Positions 23,956 to 33,792 of a stretch of 64,000 bases of DNA are shown here, in pieces. A program made the position numbers and the translations under genes. Each line of letters opens with the position of its first letter. Positions within the stretch are counted from its first letter, which is position 1. The stretch covers positions 93,271 through 157,270 of the forward strand of contig NZ_KE007359.1 in NCBI RefSeq assembly GCF_000400735.1, in the 5' to 3' direction. Under the pieces are notes generated by a model, which saw only the letters and a program-made list of their open reading frames with translations, was not told the origin of the DNA and ran no database searches. Source of the DNA: Acinetobacter tandoii DSM 14970 = CIP 107469. Lineage in GTDB: Bacteria > Pseudomonadota > Gammaproteobacteria > Pseudomonadales > Moraxellaceae.

Positions 23956-25488
23956 ATGCTAAATTTTCCTATGCCTTATGAACAAGAGTTGATTTACAGT
24001 ACAGTGGCTCGAGCTGGAGTTCGTTTAGCATTTGAAAGTCCAAAGCAGTTACTTGACGCAGTGTTTCAAAATAGAAAGGTTATTGCTACGGTTGATTTAC
24101 CCTGTCATCTGAATTCGATTGTTAATCAGTATACTGAGGGACAATTAAGTCTAGAAAATATAATATATAAACACACATTATTTCCTATATATGCACCTTT
24201 TGTACCTGAAGCAAGGCGACAACAATGTTTCAAATGGATGGCCAATATTTCACAAGGCTCGGTACATCTTTCTTTGGGAATTAATGCTTCACGAGTCCCT
24301 ATTATTGATAGACTACGTTACTGCCCACAATGTTTGAAAGAGCAAGCACTTCAAAAAGGCGAATTCTACTGGGTACGATTATGGCAAATACAGGGAGCTT
24401 GCTGCCCGCAACACGGTAAGCTTGTAGAATCAACCCTAGATTTAAGATCATTACACAGACATGACTTCATGGTACCTTCAGATATTTTTTGTATTGAATG
24501 GAATCAGATACCAGCAACAAGTGATGAACTTTTCATTAGTTCTAAATTAATAGAATTGTTATCTATACCACCTTTTGTATCACCAAGTTATGAACAGTGG
24601 ACGATGTTCTATAATGAATTAGCCAAGAGGAATAACTGTACTCGCGGGCAAAACCAAATTGCTTTTGATCAAATTTTAGAAAAAATATCGTTACGGTGGT
24701 CACAAAAATTTCTTAGTCAATATCATTTGGATGACTTAGCTTCTGAAAGCAGCTGGCTACATAATATTTTCAGAAAGCATCGCAAAAGCTTTAGTTATCT
24801 TGAGCATATTCTTGTAATCGAAGCGTTTCTAAATGCTGACTGGTCTTTTGCAGAGATATTCAATCAAGTTAAGTCTTTCAAGAAAGTAATTACTCAACAG
24901 AATAGTCGAATAAAATACCAGGATACTAATTTTGAAATAACTAGAGCTGAAAATCGTAAAAAATGGTTAGATTTAGTACAAGACCATGGGGTTAAACCGG
25001 CTCGTCACCTGCAGGCAGCTCTTTATGCATGGTTATATCGAAACGATAAAACCTGGCTATTGCAGACGAACCAAAATTTCCATCAGAAGTTTATTCCTCA
25101 AGGGACTAAAATTGATTGGCAAAAACGCGATCTTTTTTATGTCCGGCAACTTATCCAGCTCAATAATGCTTTAATTTGGGATTTAGAGGGATCAAGACGC
25201 TCCGCAAAATGGTGGTTAAAACAGACTTTAATGTCAAATACATTAGAGAAAAATTTACATAAATTACCTCTGATTCAACTTTTTCTAGAACGATATAGTG
25301 AAGATATCAGCTGTTATCAAATCAGGCGCCTAACAAAAGTGTTTATAGATATTAAAATCAATAAACAACCAATTCCTCAGTGGCGTATTCTACGAAAAGC
25401 TGGATTAAGTGAAGAACGAATGACATCTGAAACGAAAAAATTTCTAGAATACATCGTTCATGAGTTCTCTAACATTATGCAAAATTAA
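23956..25488 (+). CDS. tnsD: TnsD (TniQ family), attTn7 site-specific targeting protein
   Basis: Recognises the 3' end of glmS and directs insertion just downstream. 510 residues (Tn7 TnsD has 508). The TniQ zinc finger is present: Cys123 and Cys126 in YCPQC, then Cys150 and His153 in CCPQH. The start ATG follows AGGTGAG and comes 2 bases after the tnsC stop. The element's position at glmS with correct spacing is direct evidence that this type of targeting was used. A second in-frame methionine a little upstream, inside tnsC, is less likely. Confidence 0.93.
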   Translation: MLNFPMPYEQELIYSTVARAGVRLAFESPKQLLDAVFQNRKVIATVDLPCHLNSIVNQYTEGQLSLENIIYKHTLFPIYAPFVPEARRQQCFKWMANISQGSVHLSLGINASRVPIIDRLRYCPQCLKEQALQKGEFYWVRLWQIQGACCPQHGKLVESTLDLRSLHRHDFMVPSDIFCIEWNQIPATSDELFISSKLIELLSIPPFVSPSYEQWTMFYNELAKRNNCTRGQNQIAFDQILEKISLRWSQKFLSQYHLDDLASESSWLHNIFRKHRKSFSYLEHILVIEAFLNADWSFAEIFNQVKSFKKVITQQNSRIKYQDTNFEITRAENRKKWLDLVQDHGVKPARHLQAALYAWLYRNDKTWLLQTNQNFHQKFIPQGTKIDWQKRDLFYVRQLIQLNNALIWDLEGSRRSAKWWLKQTLMSNTLEKNLHKLPLIQLFLERYSEDISCYQIRRLTKVFIDIKINKQPIPQWRILRKAGLSEERMTSETKKFLEYIVHEFSNIMQN

Positions 25489-25602
25489 TTTTATTAAATC
25501 GCTGGCTTTATAAAATTAAGTTTTGAGATTTCAATAAAATAAGCTTTAATATATGTAGTCATTTTTTGTCAATTCACCAAAGTTTAAAATGGTAAAATCC
25601 TG

Positions 25603-27201
25603 ATGATAAAAATTAAAAATTTTCCTGAAAATGCGAGAATTACTTTTTTAGGTTCTATTTTCAAAGATATAAAGAATGAAGAATGGAATATCACTATTGG
25701 ATTAGAAAATGATGAATATTCAACTAAAGATCAGAGATATTTGCTTAACCATGCTCGTTTTTCTAATATGCCATTATTAGCAAGAAATCGGAGATTCAAT
25801 CAGAATAAAAAATTCACTCCTTTTAATGAGTCTATTATCACTATTAAAATAGATGACTTGCAAAAATGGGATGTTATAATTAATCAATCAAAGCAGTACC
25901 AATTTAGTCATATTGTTAGCGATATTCATGCAACACTAACAGACATCGAAATTGTTTTACCTCAAATAGAACTCGCTAGAGTATTATTCTTGCATACTGC
26001 CTATCTATCTCGTGCTGCATTGGATCAAAGGCGTTTTTTTCGGGAATTTGATATCATAAAAGAAGAGAATCAAACTCTGATCAATATTCTTGACTTCTGT
26101 AACTTCCCACCATCCCAATATGATAATATTGGGATGCGCCGCTTGCTCGCATGGATATTACTCGATACAGAGGCACGAGCATCCTTTGAAAGCATCTCCA
26201 AAAATTTTTTGAGTGAGAAAGTGCAGACAAAATTCCGAGAATTCTGGAACTTTAATTTTATCCCACCATCATTAAAAGGCGCTGAGCTCACATTAAAAGT
26301 ATATTTTAGTCCAAAGACAAACAAATATTATGTAAATGAAATTCTGGCAATATCAAACTTACCCAGTGAAATTAATCATACTGTCATTTTTTGTAGTCCA
26401 AATTTTACTGTAAAAAATACTCAGGTAAGCTCTGAGCGCTCTTCTAGAGGTAGTAAGCACACACGAAATGAAGATCCTATAATTGATGATAAAAAAGAAG
26501 CCAATAGTGATAAACAAATAACAATCATTGATTCACCCAAAATTACACTATCACTCTCATCTCCTTTTGAAACGAAAAAAGCAGCAATTAAACATTCTGG
26601 TAAAAAGGGTAAATTTAATAACGATGATGTAACTATATTACCGGAACCTAACGTAGGTACAGGTGAATCCACTATTTTTGGAGAAATTGGTCGAGGGGAG
26701 TTTGAAAATTGTCAAGATGAAAGTGATGACCTTGAGCTATTCATGAAACGATTTGAAGCATTTAAAGCCATGATTGAGCAATTTACATTACAGCATAATA
26801 TTCTATCAAAAATTAAATTTACCATTTCCAAGCTTCCCGCTGTCAATCGATCCAAGCTACATAAGACCGATGATGGCAACTTTCGGAGTATTGCGGAAGT
26901 CCAGCTAGAATTTCAAGATAAAAAATTTTCCATTGTAGAAATTGATACAAGTGACAATCACAAACCACTTTCAACATTAATTGTTAAGGTCGAAAGTTTT
27001 GAAGCGTGGGATCAAAATTTTCCTAGTTTTAAAGAACAAATTATTAGACGTTCTTTGCGTTGGCCTACTGCAGAACTATTAAAAAATATTGGTATTCCCA
27101 AAGGCGTTAACCATCCAAAAAACAAATTTGAGATAACTACGTCTGATAAAGAGTTTAAAGATTGGGTAAAGCGATTTACAGAAGTTTTAAAATCTATTTA
27201 A
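25603..27201 (+). CDS. tnsE: TnsE, target selector for mobile plasmids / replicating DNA
   Basis: In Tn7, TnsE binds the sliding clamp and 3'-recessed ends and steers insertion into conjugating plasmids and discontinuously replicated DNA. 532 residues (Tn7 TnsE has 538). Diagnostic blocks: LPQIELARVLFLHTAYLSRAAL near residue 120-145 (written here in two parts, LPQIELARVLF and LHTAYLSRAAL), and a C-terminal SLRWPTAELL...GVNHPKNKFE. The middle (about 270-370) is a low-complexity Ser/Lys-rich linker, also seen in Tn7 TnsE. There is a 114-base gap after tnsD, so it may have its own ribosome loading or promoter. Its presence with TnsD means both Tn7 target pathways are encoded. Confidence 0.9.
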   Translation: MIKIKNFPENARITFLGSIFKDIKNEEWNITIGLENDEYSTKDQRYLLNHARFSNMPLLARNRRFNQNKKFTPFNESIITIKIDDLQKWDVIINQSKQYQFSHIVSDIHATLTDIEIVLPQIELARVLFLHTAYLSRAALDQRRFFREFDIIKEENQTLINILDFCNFPPSQYDNIGMRRLLAWILLDTEARASFESISKNFLSEKVQTKFREFWNFNFIPPSLKGAELTLKVYFSPKTNKYYVNEILAISNLPSEINHTVIFCSPNFTVKNTQVSSERSSRGSKHTRNEDPIIDDKKEANSDKQITIIDSPKITLSLSSPFETKKAAIKHSGKKGKFNNDDVTILPEPNVGTGESTIFGEIGRGEFENCQDESDDLELFMKRFEAFKAMIEQFTLQHNILSKIKFTISKLPAVNRSKLHKTDDGNFRSIAEVQLEFQDKKFSIVEIDTSDNHKPLSTLIVKVESFEAWDQNFPSFKEQIIRRSLRWPTAELLKNIGIPKGVNHPKNKFEITTSDKEFKDWVKRFTEVLKSI

Positions 27202-27330
27202 TGGATTTTTCTGTAGCATGAGCTATTGAGGAAAATATGTTCTGTTATTTGGATATTTCTTAATTTTATGGTAATTAGTCTTTTAACTGTACCTCAATGA
27301 CATCCGTGTTTTGGCTTTCGAATTGCATTT

Positions 27331-27470
27331 AGGATGATACTTTATTACTAATTTTTCTATAGGATTAAGAGTATACTATGGTTTAAGATGATACTTTATT
27401 TTTAATAAGGCAAATCATGAACCATGAAAATCAATTAGTTAGAAGAAATTTAAGATGAAACTTTATTACC
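27331..27470 (-). repeat. three TnsB-like binding sites, distal end
   Basis: Inverted copies of the core lie at 27331-27346 (AGGATGATACTTTATT), 27385-27400 (AAGATGATACTTTATT) and 27452-27470 (AAGATGAAACTTTATTACC). Spacings are 54 and 67 bp, much looser than at the other end. This asymmetry matches Tn7, whose left end has widely spaced sites and whose right end has packed ones. Confidence 0.8.
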
Positions 27471-27478
27471 ATCTTACA

Positions 27479-27483
27479 GAGCC
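27479..27483. repeat. 5-bp target-site duplication, distal copy (GAGCC)
   Basis: GAGCC directly follows the terminal ACA of the transposon and precedes TTTTTTA, the displaced tail of the glmS terminator. Confidence 0.9.
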
Positions 27484-27512
27484 TTTTTTATCAAATAATA
27501 TGAGTTAAAAAT

Positions 27513-28883
27513 ATGACCAGCCTTACCTGTTTTAAAGCTTATGATATTCGTGGCAAACTCGGCTCAGAATTGAATGAAGAGATTGCCTATAAAATTGGGC
27601 GTGCCTATGGGCAAATCTATCAACCTAAAACCGTGGTGATTGGTTGCGATATCCGTCTGAGCAGCGAAGGCCTAAAACAAGCCACCATCCAAGGGCTCAT
27701 CGATGCTGGTGTCAATGTTCTTGATTTGGGTATGACAGGAACTGAAGAAGTGTATTTCGGTGCCTTCCATCTTGACGTACAAGGGGGTATCGAAATCACG
27801 GCCAGTCACAATCCAATGGATTATAACGGCATGAAACTGGTGCGTGAAAATGCACGCCCAATCAGTGCTGACACCGGTTTAAAAGATATTCAAGCACTGG
27901 CGGAATCAGGCGCATTTACCACAGTTGAGCGTAGAGGTACAGTTGAAAGTTACAATATTCTGCCTGAATTCATCGATCACCTCCTCACCTACATTCGCCC
28001 TGAAAAAATTCGCCCACTCAAACTGGTGGTCAATGCGGGCAATGGTTCAGCAGGACATGTGATTGATGCACTGGAGCAAAAGTTCAAGCAACTGCAAGTT
28101 CCAGTCGAGTTTATCAAAATTCATCATGAAGCCGATGGCACATTCCCGAATGGTATTCCAAATCCGATTTTAGTTGAAAATCGTGATAGTACCCGTCATG
28201 CAGTACTAGAACATCAGGCGGATATGGGCATTGCTTGGGATGGCGATTTTGACCGCTGTTTCCTCTTTGATGAAAAAGGGCAATTTATTGAAGGTTATTA
28301 CATTGTCGGCTTATTGGCTCAAGCCTTCTTGTTAAAACAAAGCAATGAAAAAATTGTACATGACCCACGGTTGGTCTGGAACACCTTAGATATTGTCGAT
28401 CAATATCAAGGGATTACTGTACAGTCTAAATCTGGTCACGCCTTTATTAAAGATGTCATGCGTGAGCATAATGCAGTCTATGGTGGAGAAATGAGTGCAC
28501 ACCACTATTTCCGTGATTTTGCTTATTGCGATAGTGGCATGATTCCATGGTTACTGGCGATTAGCGTTTTATCTGAAACACAGCAATCTTTATCTAGCTT
28601 GGTTGAAGATATGATTACCAAGTTTCCATGTAGTGGTGAAATCAACTTTAAGGTTGCAGATACGCAAGCTACAATTCAAAAACTGTTTGACCATTTTGCA
28701 GATCAAAATCCTGAGATTGATCGTACCGATGGGGTAAGCTTAGATTTCGGCACTTGGCGTTTTAACGTACGTGCATCCAATACAGAACCTTTGCTTCGCT
28801 TGAATATTGAAAGCCGTTTGGATCAAAATCCAAAGCCGATGCAAGCTTATGTAAATGAATTAACACAATTGATTCAAAGTTAA
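27513..28883 (+). CDS. pgm: phosphomannomutase/phosphoglucomutase
   Basis: Interconverts hexose 6- and 1-phosphates, supplying glucose 1-phosphate for GalU. 456 residues. The phosphoserine loop is [14 protein letters not shown], the metal loop is DGDFDR, the sugar loop is GEMSAHH and the phosphate-binding loop is [12 protein letters not shown]. It is the terminal gene of the capsule locus and convergent with galE, with a shared bidirectional terminator. In A. baumannii the gene beyond pgm is usually lldP; here it is glmS plus the transposon. The gene lies directly downstream of the element, so its promoter is either in the 34-base leader or supplied from the transposon side. Confidence 0.92.
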   Translation: MTSLTCFKAYDIRGKLGSELNEEIAYKIGRAYGQIYQPKTVVIGCDIRLSSEGLKQATIQGLIDAGVNVLDLGMTGTEEVYFGAFHLDVQGGIEITASHNPMDYNGMKLVRENARPISADTGLKDIQALAESGAFTTVERRGTVESYNILPEFIDHLLTYIRPEKIRPLKLVVNAGNGSAGHVIDALEQKFKQLQVPVEFIKIHHEADGTFPNGIPNPILVENRDSTRHAVLEHQADMGIAWDGDFDRCFLFDEKGQFIEGYYIVGLLAQAFLLKQSNEKIVHDPRLVWNTLDIVDQYQGITVQSKSGHAFIKDVMREHNAVYGGEMSAHHYFRDFAYCDSGMIPWLLAISVLSETQQSLSSLVEDMITKFPCSGEINFKVADTQATIQKLFDHFADQNPEIDRTDGVSLDFGTWRFNVRASNTEPLLRLNIESRLDQNPKPMQAYVNELTQLIQS

Positions 28884-28909
28884 AAAAGGGAGCACTTTGC
28901 TCCCTTTTT
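28883..28909. terminator. bidirectional terminator between pgm and galE
   Basis: AAAAAGGGAGCA (28883-28894) and TGCTCCCTTTTT (28898-28909) form a 12-bp stem with a 3-nt loop and T-runs on both strands. It serves the convergent ends of pgm and the minus-strand capsule operon. Confidence 0.92.
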
Positions 28910-28919
28910 AAAGTCTATT

Positions 28920-29936
28920 TTAAGCATATCCTTGCGGGTTCTGTTTTTGCCAATTCCAACTGTCGGCCAACATATCTTCCAAACCATATTGCGGCTGCCA
29001 GTTCAATTCTGTCACTGCACGAGTATTATCTGCGAATGAGGTGGCAACATCCCCCTCACGTCGTGGTGCAAATTCAAATGCAATCGCGATCCCATTGACT
29101 TGCTCAAAGGTATTTTTAATTTGCAAAACTGAGGCACCTTGCCCCGTACCGATATTCCATGCACGACAGCCTGTAGCCGCTAAACGATTATTCAATGCAC
29201 ATAAATGCGCATTAGCTAAATCCACTACATGGATATAATCACGAACGCCTGTACCATCTATTGTATCGTAATCTTGACCAAAAATAGCCAGTTTTTCACG
29301 ACGACCCACAGCGACTTGCGTTACATAAGGCATCAAATTATTTGGAATTCCTTGGGGATCTTCACCAATTCGACCACTTTTATGCGCGCCTACAGGGTTA
29401 AAGTAACGCAACAAAGCAATCGACCAACGCTTATCTGCAACACTGAGCTTTTGTAGCATTTGTTCAACAATCAGCTTGGTATAGCCATAATTGTTAGATG
29501 GCATACCCGTCGGCATTTCTTCATTCAATGGCGAAGTATTTGCCTCATCATAAACAGTCGCAGAAGAACTAAACACCAACTTAAATACGCCAGCCCGCTC
29601 CATAGCTTTGACCAAATTCAGACTGCCCGTAATATTATTATCAAAATAAGTCAAAGGAATCTGCTGGCTTTCACCTACTGCTTTTAAGCCTGCGAAATGA
29701 ATCACCGCATCAATTGTATACTGTGCAAAAAGTTGATCTAGTGTTTCACCATCTCGAATATCCCCCTCGACAAAATCGAGAGATTTTCCAGACAATTGTT
29801 GTACCCGCATTAAGGATTCAACCGAACTATTTGAGAGATTATCTAAAACCACAACGTCATGACCTGCGGTTAATAACTCAACACAGGTATGTGAGCCAAT
29901 ATAACCGGCTCCACCTGTGACTAAAATCTTAGCCAT
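28920..29936 (-). CDS. galE: UDP-glucose/UDP-GlcNAc 4-epimerase
   Basis: Short-chain-dehydrogenase-type epimerase converting UDP-Glc to UDP-Gal, and in Acinetobacter capsule loci (there called gne1) often also UDP-GlcNAc to UDP-GalNAc. 338 residues. NAD site [12 protein letters not shown]; catalytic Ser in SSSATVY and YxxxK in [25 protein letters not shown]. Its start overlaps the end of gpi by 8 bases. It supplies galactose-type sugars for the capsule repeat unit; substrate preference cannot be read from sequence. Confidence 0.93.
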   Translation of the reverse strand: MAKILVTGGAGYIGSHTCVELLTAGHDVVVLDNLSNSSVESLMRVQQLSGKSLDFVEGDIRDGETLDQLFAQYTIDAVIHFAGLKAVGESQQIPLTYFDNNITGSLNLVKAMERAGVFKLVFSSSATVYDEANTSPLNEEMPTGMPSNNYGYTKLIVEQMLQKLSVADKRWSIALLRYFNPVGAHKSGRIGEDPQGIPNNLMPYVTQVAVGRREKLAIFGQDYDTIDGTGVRDYIHVVDLANAHLCALNNRLAATGCRAWNIGTGQGASVLQIKNTFEQVNGIAIAFEFAPRREGDVATSFADNTRAVTELNWQPQYGLEDMLADSWNWQKQNPQGYA

Positions 29937-31602
29937 GCTTATTTCCTAACAAAACCTTCAGTAAACCCTGAGTCGAAGCATCAAACTGTGCAATATCCGT
30001 TTGCTGACCATTCAGTACGGGCAATAATTGATTGGCTATTTCTTTGCCTTTTTCCACGCCCCATTGATCAAAAGGATTAATATTCCAAATCACCGATTGC
30101 ACAAACACTTTATGTTCATAGAGGGCAATGAGCATACCTAAAGTTTTTGGATTCAACTCATTCACCAATATTGTCGTGCTTGGCTGATTTCCCACATATT
30201 TTTTATATTCAGGCAGATTTTCTACCTCATTCTCGCACAATGCTTGATTGCCAAAGGCCAATAATCTAGATTGCGCTAAACAGTTGGAAAGTGCCAAATG
30301 ATGTTGCTCAATTAAGGCTTCTGCATTTTCAACATAAGTAAATTGCTTGGCATTATAGCGCTGTACGGGTGCGATAAAATCACAACTGACCGCATGTGTA
30401 CCTTGATGTAACAACTGATAAAATGCATGTTGTGCGTTTGGACCTACCTCTCCCCACACAATCGGACAAGTCGAAGATTCAACTTTTTGATGATCACGTT
30501 GTAAAGACTTACCGTTAGATTCCATCTCAAGCTGTTGTAAATACGCAGCAAAATATTTTAATCGACCATCATAAGGAAGAACGGCATGGGTTTGCATGTT
30601 CAGATAGTTGGTATTCCATACCCCCAATAACCCCATCAGCACAGGAATATTTTGCTCAAATGGTGCATTTTGAAAATGCTGATCGATCAAATGCGCACCT
30701 GACAACAATGCTTTAAAGCCTTCAACCCCAATTTGCAAAGCAATCGGTAGCCCAATACAAGACCAAAGCGAATAACGCCCCCCGACCCAGTCCCATAATA
30801 AAAACTGGTGATCTGGATGAATTCCCCAAGCCGTCATTTTGTCAGGTTTAGTCGATACACCAATAAAATGACTTTTTAGAACACAATCACGTTGCCCTAA
30901 AGTTTTCTCTAACCATAGGCGAACTGTTTCAGCATTCGATAAGGTATCAACAGTGCCGAAAGATTTGGAAGAGATAATAAATAAGGTGGTTTCAGGTCTT
31001 AGCTGATGCAAGAGCTCTGAAAGCTGACTGCCATCCATCGTCGAAACAAAATGTACATTTAAGGGTTTCGCTGTTTGGACTTTAAAATCCGATAAGGCAT
31101 GAGAAACCATCAAAGGACCCAAATCTGAGCCACCTACCCCAATGTTTACCACATCTTGAATGACTTCACCTGTCACGCCACGATATTGCCCCGCATGAAT
31201 TTTTTCGACCAAATTAAACATCCGATCTAATTGTTCATGCACTTGCTGAGATAATTCTGGGAAAACTTCGGAATCTTGAGGCAAGCGCAAAGCCCAATGC
31301 ATGGCTGCACGTTGCTCTGTGTAATTAATAGCCTCAACGGAGAATAACCGACTGATCCAAGCTTTTAATTGTTTTGCTTCTGCTAATAAGAGCAATGCCT
31401 TTATCACAGGCAAATTGACACGGTGCTTACTAAAATCGAAAAGTAAATCTTCACAATACAGACTGAAGTTTTCAAAGCGTTGTGCTTGTTCTGCAAAAAG
31501 CTGGTTCAAATGAATCGACTGCATTTCTTCCGCTAACTGATGTAGTTTTTGTTCAGTAGAAGGAAATGCTTGCTTAGGAAAATTTTCGATATTTTCTCTC
31601 AT
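29929..31602 (-). CDS. gpi: glucose-6-phosphate isomerase
   Basis: Interconverts glucose 6-phosphate and fructose 6-phosphate. 557 residues, usual bacterial size. Family motifs: [35 protein letters not shown] and the C-terminal [14 protein letters not shown]. It overlaps the preceding ugd-type gene by 4 bases. It is a standard member of the precursor module of Acinetobacter K loci. Confidence 0.95.
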   Translation of the reverse strand: MRENIENFPKQAFPSTEQKLHQLAEEMQSIHLNQLFAEQAQRFENFSLYCEDLLFDFSKHRVNLPVIKALLLLAEAKQLKAWISRLFSVEAINYTEQRAAMHWALRLPQDSEVFPELSQQVHEQLDRMFNLVEKIHAGQYRGVTGEVIQDVVNIGVGGSDLGPLMVSHALSDFKVQTAKPLNVHFVSTMDGSQLSELLHQLRPETTLFIISSKSFGTVDTLSNAETVRLWLEKTLGQRDCVLKSHFIGVSTKPDKMTAWGIHPDHQFLLWDWVGGRYSLWSCIGLPIALQIGVEGFKALLSGAHLIDQHFQNAPFEQNIPVLMGLLGVWNTNYLNMQTHAVLPYDGRLKYFAAYLQQLEMESNGKSLQRDHQKVESSTCPIVWGEVGPNAQHAFYQLLHQGTHAVSCDFIAPVQRYNAKQFTYVENAEALIEQHHLALSNCLAQSRLLAFGNQALCENEVENLPEYKKYVGNQPSTTILVNELNPKTLGMLIALYEHKVFVQSVIWNINPFDQWGVEKGKEIANQLLPVLNGQQTDIAQFDASTQGLLKVLLGNKHG

Positions 31603-32864
31603 ATTCGACCAACTCCCTCATATGCAAAACCCTGCGCTTTGACATATAGAGGATCATAAATATTACGTCCATCTAGAATAAGTGGATGACGCATCAATTG
31701 CTGTAGTTTTTTATAATCAGGACTAAAGTATTCTTTCCATGCGGTGATCACACATAAGGCATCCGCATCCTGAACTGCATCATAAACATCTGTACACAAA
31801 ATTAAATCTTCACGATGACCATACTGTTGATATATTTCTTTCAGCGCTTGTGGATCATGCAGTTTCACCTTGGCACCTTGCGCCCATAGTGCATTCAGCA
31901 TGGCATGAATTGGGGAATTATGAATACTCGAGGTATTTTCTTTGAATGATGCTCCCCAAATTGCAACAATTTTATTTTTTAAATCCGAATGGTAATAATT
32001 CCAGAGTTTACGAAATAAAATTTCTTTTTGCTGCTCATTGATATCCAAAACTTGCTGCAACAGACGGCTTTTTGCACCACTTTTCGAAACTTCACTGGAT
32101 AATGTCAAAATATCGTGAGAAAAATTTTCGCCACCAAAACCGGCTCCAGGTGCTAAATAAGCCGAGCCTATTCGCGTATCTGCCCCCATCCCCTGTTTAA
32201 CATTGGCAATATCAATACCTAATTTTTCAGCCACCATCGCCAAATCATTGATATAACTTATCCGAGTCGCCAACATGCCTGAAATACTCAGTTTAGTAAA
32301 TTCTGCATCTAGAATCGGCATGAACAAATATTGATTAGTTGTACTAAACATTGGTCGTAATAATTCTTCAACCAAAGTTTTAGCCTGTTCTTCTTCCACC
32401 CCCACAATAATCTGCTTCAGATAAAGTACACTATTGATGGCATTACCTTCCTGAATCACATCTGGTAAGTAGACCCAGTAATCTTGAGGTGAAATCTCGC
32501 TAAGCTTGTTTGTACCATTTAATCCAAAAGTTGCAGCATTAATCATCAATCTTGGATGAATAATCGGTTTCATAGCCAATGCTTTAAGGGCCTGAACCGC
32601 TAATCCAATCTCAGTTGGGCTATAACAAAAGAAATAAACATCGACGTCTAAAGGAAGTTCAACGACAGAACAATAAAGAAGATGCCCAAGTTTATGCTGT
32701 CGGTTAAGACGAAAATTGACTTCTTCGTCTAAATACTGAACCCTTTTCTGATGGGAATGCTCATTATTTTTATGACTGCACCAATACACTTGATTGCCAT
32801 ATTCGGATAACAATACTGCCATGACACCAGCATTCAGTGTCGCACCTAATATCGCAACTTTCAT
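31599..32864 (-). CDS. ugd: UDP-glucose 6-dehydrogenase family protein lacking the canonical catalytic Cys
   Basis: By position (galU-ugd-gpi) and overall architecture this is the K-locus ugd. 421 residues: N-terminal Rossmann domain, central dimer helix with the conserved lysine in [15 protein letters not shown] (Lys191), and a C-terminal UDP-binding domain ([24 protein letters not shown]). Two departures stand out. The usual catalytic loop GFGGSCFPKD reads [10 protein letters not shown], so Cys is Asn247; the dinucleotide loop GxGYVG reads GATLNAG. Without the Cys the standard two-step oxidation of UDP-glucose to UDP-glucuronate should fail. It may have a different activity or be inactive, or this may be normal for a divergent Acinetobacter subfamily. 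Overlaps gpi by 4 bases. Confidence 0.75.
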   Translation of the reverse strand: MKVAILGATLNAGVMAVLLSEYGNQVYWCSHKNNEHSHQKRVQYLDEEVNFRLNRQHKLGHLLYCSVVELPLDVDVYFFCYSPTEIGLAVQALKALAMKPIIHPRLMINAATFGLNGTNKLSEISPQDYWVYLPDVIQEGNAINSVLYLKQIIVGVEEEQAKTLVEELLRPMFSTTNQYLFMPILDAEFTKLSISGMLATRISYINDLAMVAEKLGIDIANVKQGMGADTRIGSAYLAPGAGFGGENFSHDILTLSSEVSKSGAKSRLLQQVLDINEQQKEILFRKLWNYYHSDLKNKIVAIWGASFKENTSSIHNSPIHAMLNALWAQGAKVKLHDPQALKEIYQQYGHREDLILCTDVYDAVQDADALCVITAWKEYFSPDYKKLQQLMRHPLILDGRNIYDPLYVKAQGFAYEGVGRI

Positions 32865-32886
32865 GATTCACCTACAAAGCTTATTT

Positions 32887-33765
32887 TTATTCGACATTCA
32901 ATTCGGCAATCAACTGCTTAAACTCATGTCCTAATTTTGGATGAGCAATACCATAATGTAAAACAGCCTTTAAGTAGCCAAGTTTACTGCCACAGTCAAA
33001 CGTTTCACCTTTCATGCGATAGGCTTCAACAACATCAGTGGTCTGCAACATTGCAATGGCATCTGTTAACTGGATTTCATTGCCTGCCCCTTTGGGAGTC
33101 TGCTCTAAGAGCTGCATAATTTTTGCAGGCAGAATATAACGTCCCACCACTGATAAATTCGATGGCGCAGTTCCAACCGCAGGTTTTTCTACAATGCCCT
33201 GCATGGCAATACTTTCACCTTCTGCAGGAGATTTAGCTACATCCACAATACCATATTGATCTACCATATGCTCAGGAACTGCTTCAACCATGATTTGTGC
33301 TGCTTGCACAGCTTCATATCGCTGAATCATGCAGGCAAGATCATTTTGATCCGATTTTTCTTTGACCAAAACGTCTGGCAATAAAACTGCAAAATCATCA
33401 CTACCAATAATACTTTTGGCACAAAGCACAGCATGACCTAAACCTAATGGTTGTGGCTGACGTACACTCACAACACTCACATGCGCAGGTAAAATTTCAG
33501 TAATTTCTTTTAGAAGATCGGTTTTATTTTTCTGTGCCAATGTCGTTTCAAGTTCAAAATTTCGATCAAAATAGTTTTCGATAGATGCTTTGGATGAATG
33601 TGTGACTAAAATAATTTGTTCAATTCCAGCCTGAACCGCTTCACGCACAACGTATTCAATTGCTGGACGGTCAACCACCGTGACCATTTCTTTAGGAATT
33701 GACTTACTTGCAGGTAAAAAACGCGTACCTAAACCAGCAACAGGTAAGATTGCTTTTTTAATCAT
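32887..33765 (-). CDS. galU: UTP-glucose-1-phosphate uridylyltransferase
   Basis: Makes UDP-glucose from UTP and glucose 1-phosphate (from Pgm), feeding GalE and the Ugd-type protein. 292 residues. The N-terminus AILPVAGLGTRFLPASKSIPKEM is the nucleotide loop (AGLGTRFLPASK core); further motifs are VLLPDVLV and GIVEKPAVGTAPSNL. It follows itrA by 27 bases. A basic part of the capsule precursor module. Confidence 0.96.
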   Translation of the reverse strand: MIKKAILPVAGLGTRFLPASKSIPKEMVTVVDRPAIEYVVREAVQAGIEQIILVTHSSKASIENYFDRNFELETTLAQKNKTDLLKEITEILPAHVSVVSVRQPQPLGLGHAVLCAKSIIGSDDFAVLLPDVLVKEKSDQNDLACMIQRYEAVQAAQIMVEAVPEHMVDQYGIVDVAKSPAEGESIAMQGIVEKPAVGTAPSNLSVVGRYILPAKIMQLLEQTPKGAGNEIQLTDAIAMLQTTDVVEAYRMKGETFDCGSKLGYLKAVLHYGIAHPKLGHEFKQLIAELNVE

Positions 33766-33792
33766 GAAATTGAACTCGAATCATTACTAAAT

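Larger units (their letters stand above)
19170..27478 (+). mobile_element. complete cargo-free Tn7-family transposon at attTn7
   Basis: The element is 8,309 bp, with TGT...ACA ends, three TnsB-like sites inside each end, tnsA-tnsB-tnsC-tnsD-tnsE in Tn7 order, and a flanking 5-bp duplication GAGCC. It lies in the glmS terminator with tnsA nearest glmS, the site and orientation Tn7 uses through TnsD. The terminal 18 bases are TGTATTTAGGTAATAAAG on the left and, inverted, TGTAAGATGGTAATAAAG on the right. In Tn7 passenger genes lie between tnsE and the distal end; here that gap is 277 bp of mostly end sequence, so no cargo is present. The genes are more AT-rich than their neighbours, consistent with transfer. 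All five frames are open. Confidence 0.95.
27202..27512. other. gene-free stretch: distal transposon end and pgm leader
   Basis: 27202-27478 is the transposon end with three TnsB-like sites and no cargo gene. 27479-27483 is the second GAGCC copy, 27484-27489 is the orphaned T-run of the glmS terminator, and the rest is the short leader of pgm. Confidence 0.85.

Noticed and set aside
25603..27201. The 532-residue gene after tnsD as an unknown or defence gene
   Set aside because: The ELARVLF and GVNHPK blocks, the length and the position identify it as TnsE.
27202..27478. Possible small cargo gene between tnsE and the distal transposon end
   Set aside because: Only short frames with stops; the space is taken up by the TnsB-like sites and AT-rich end DNA.
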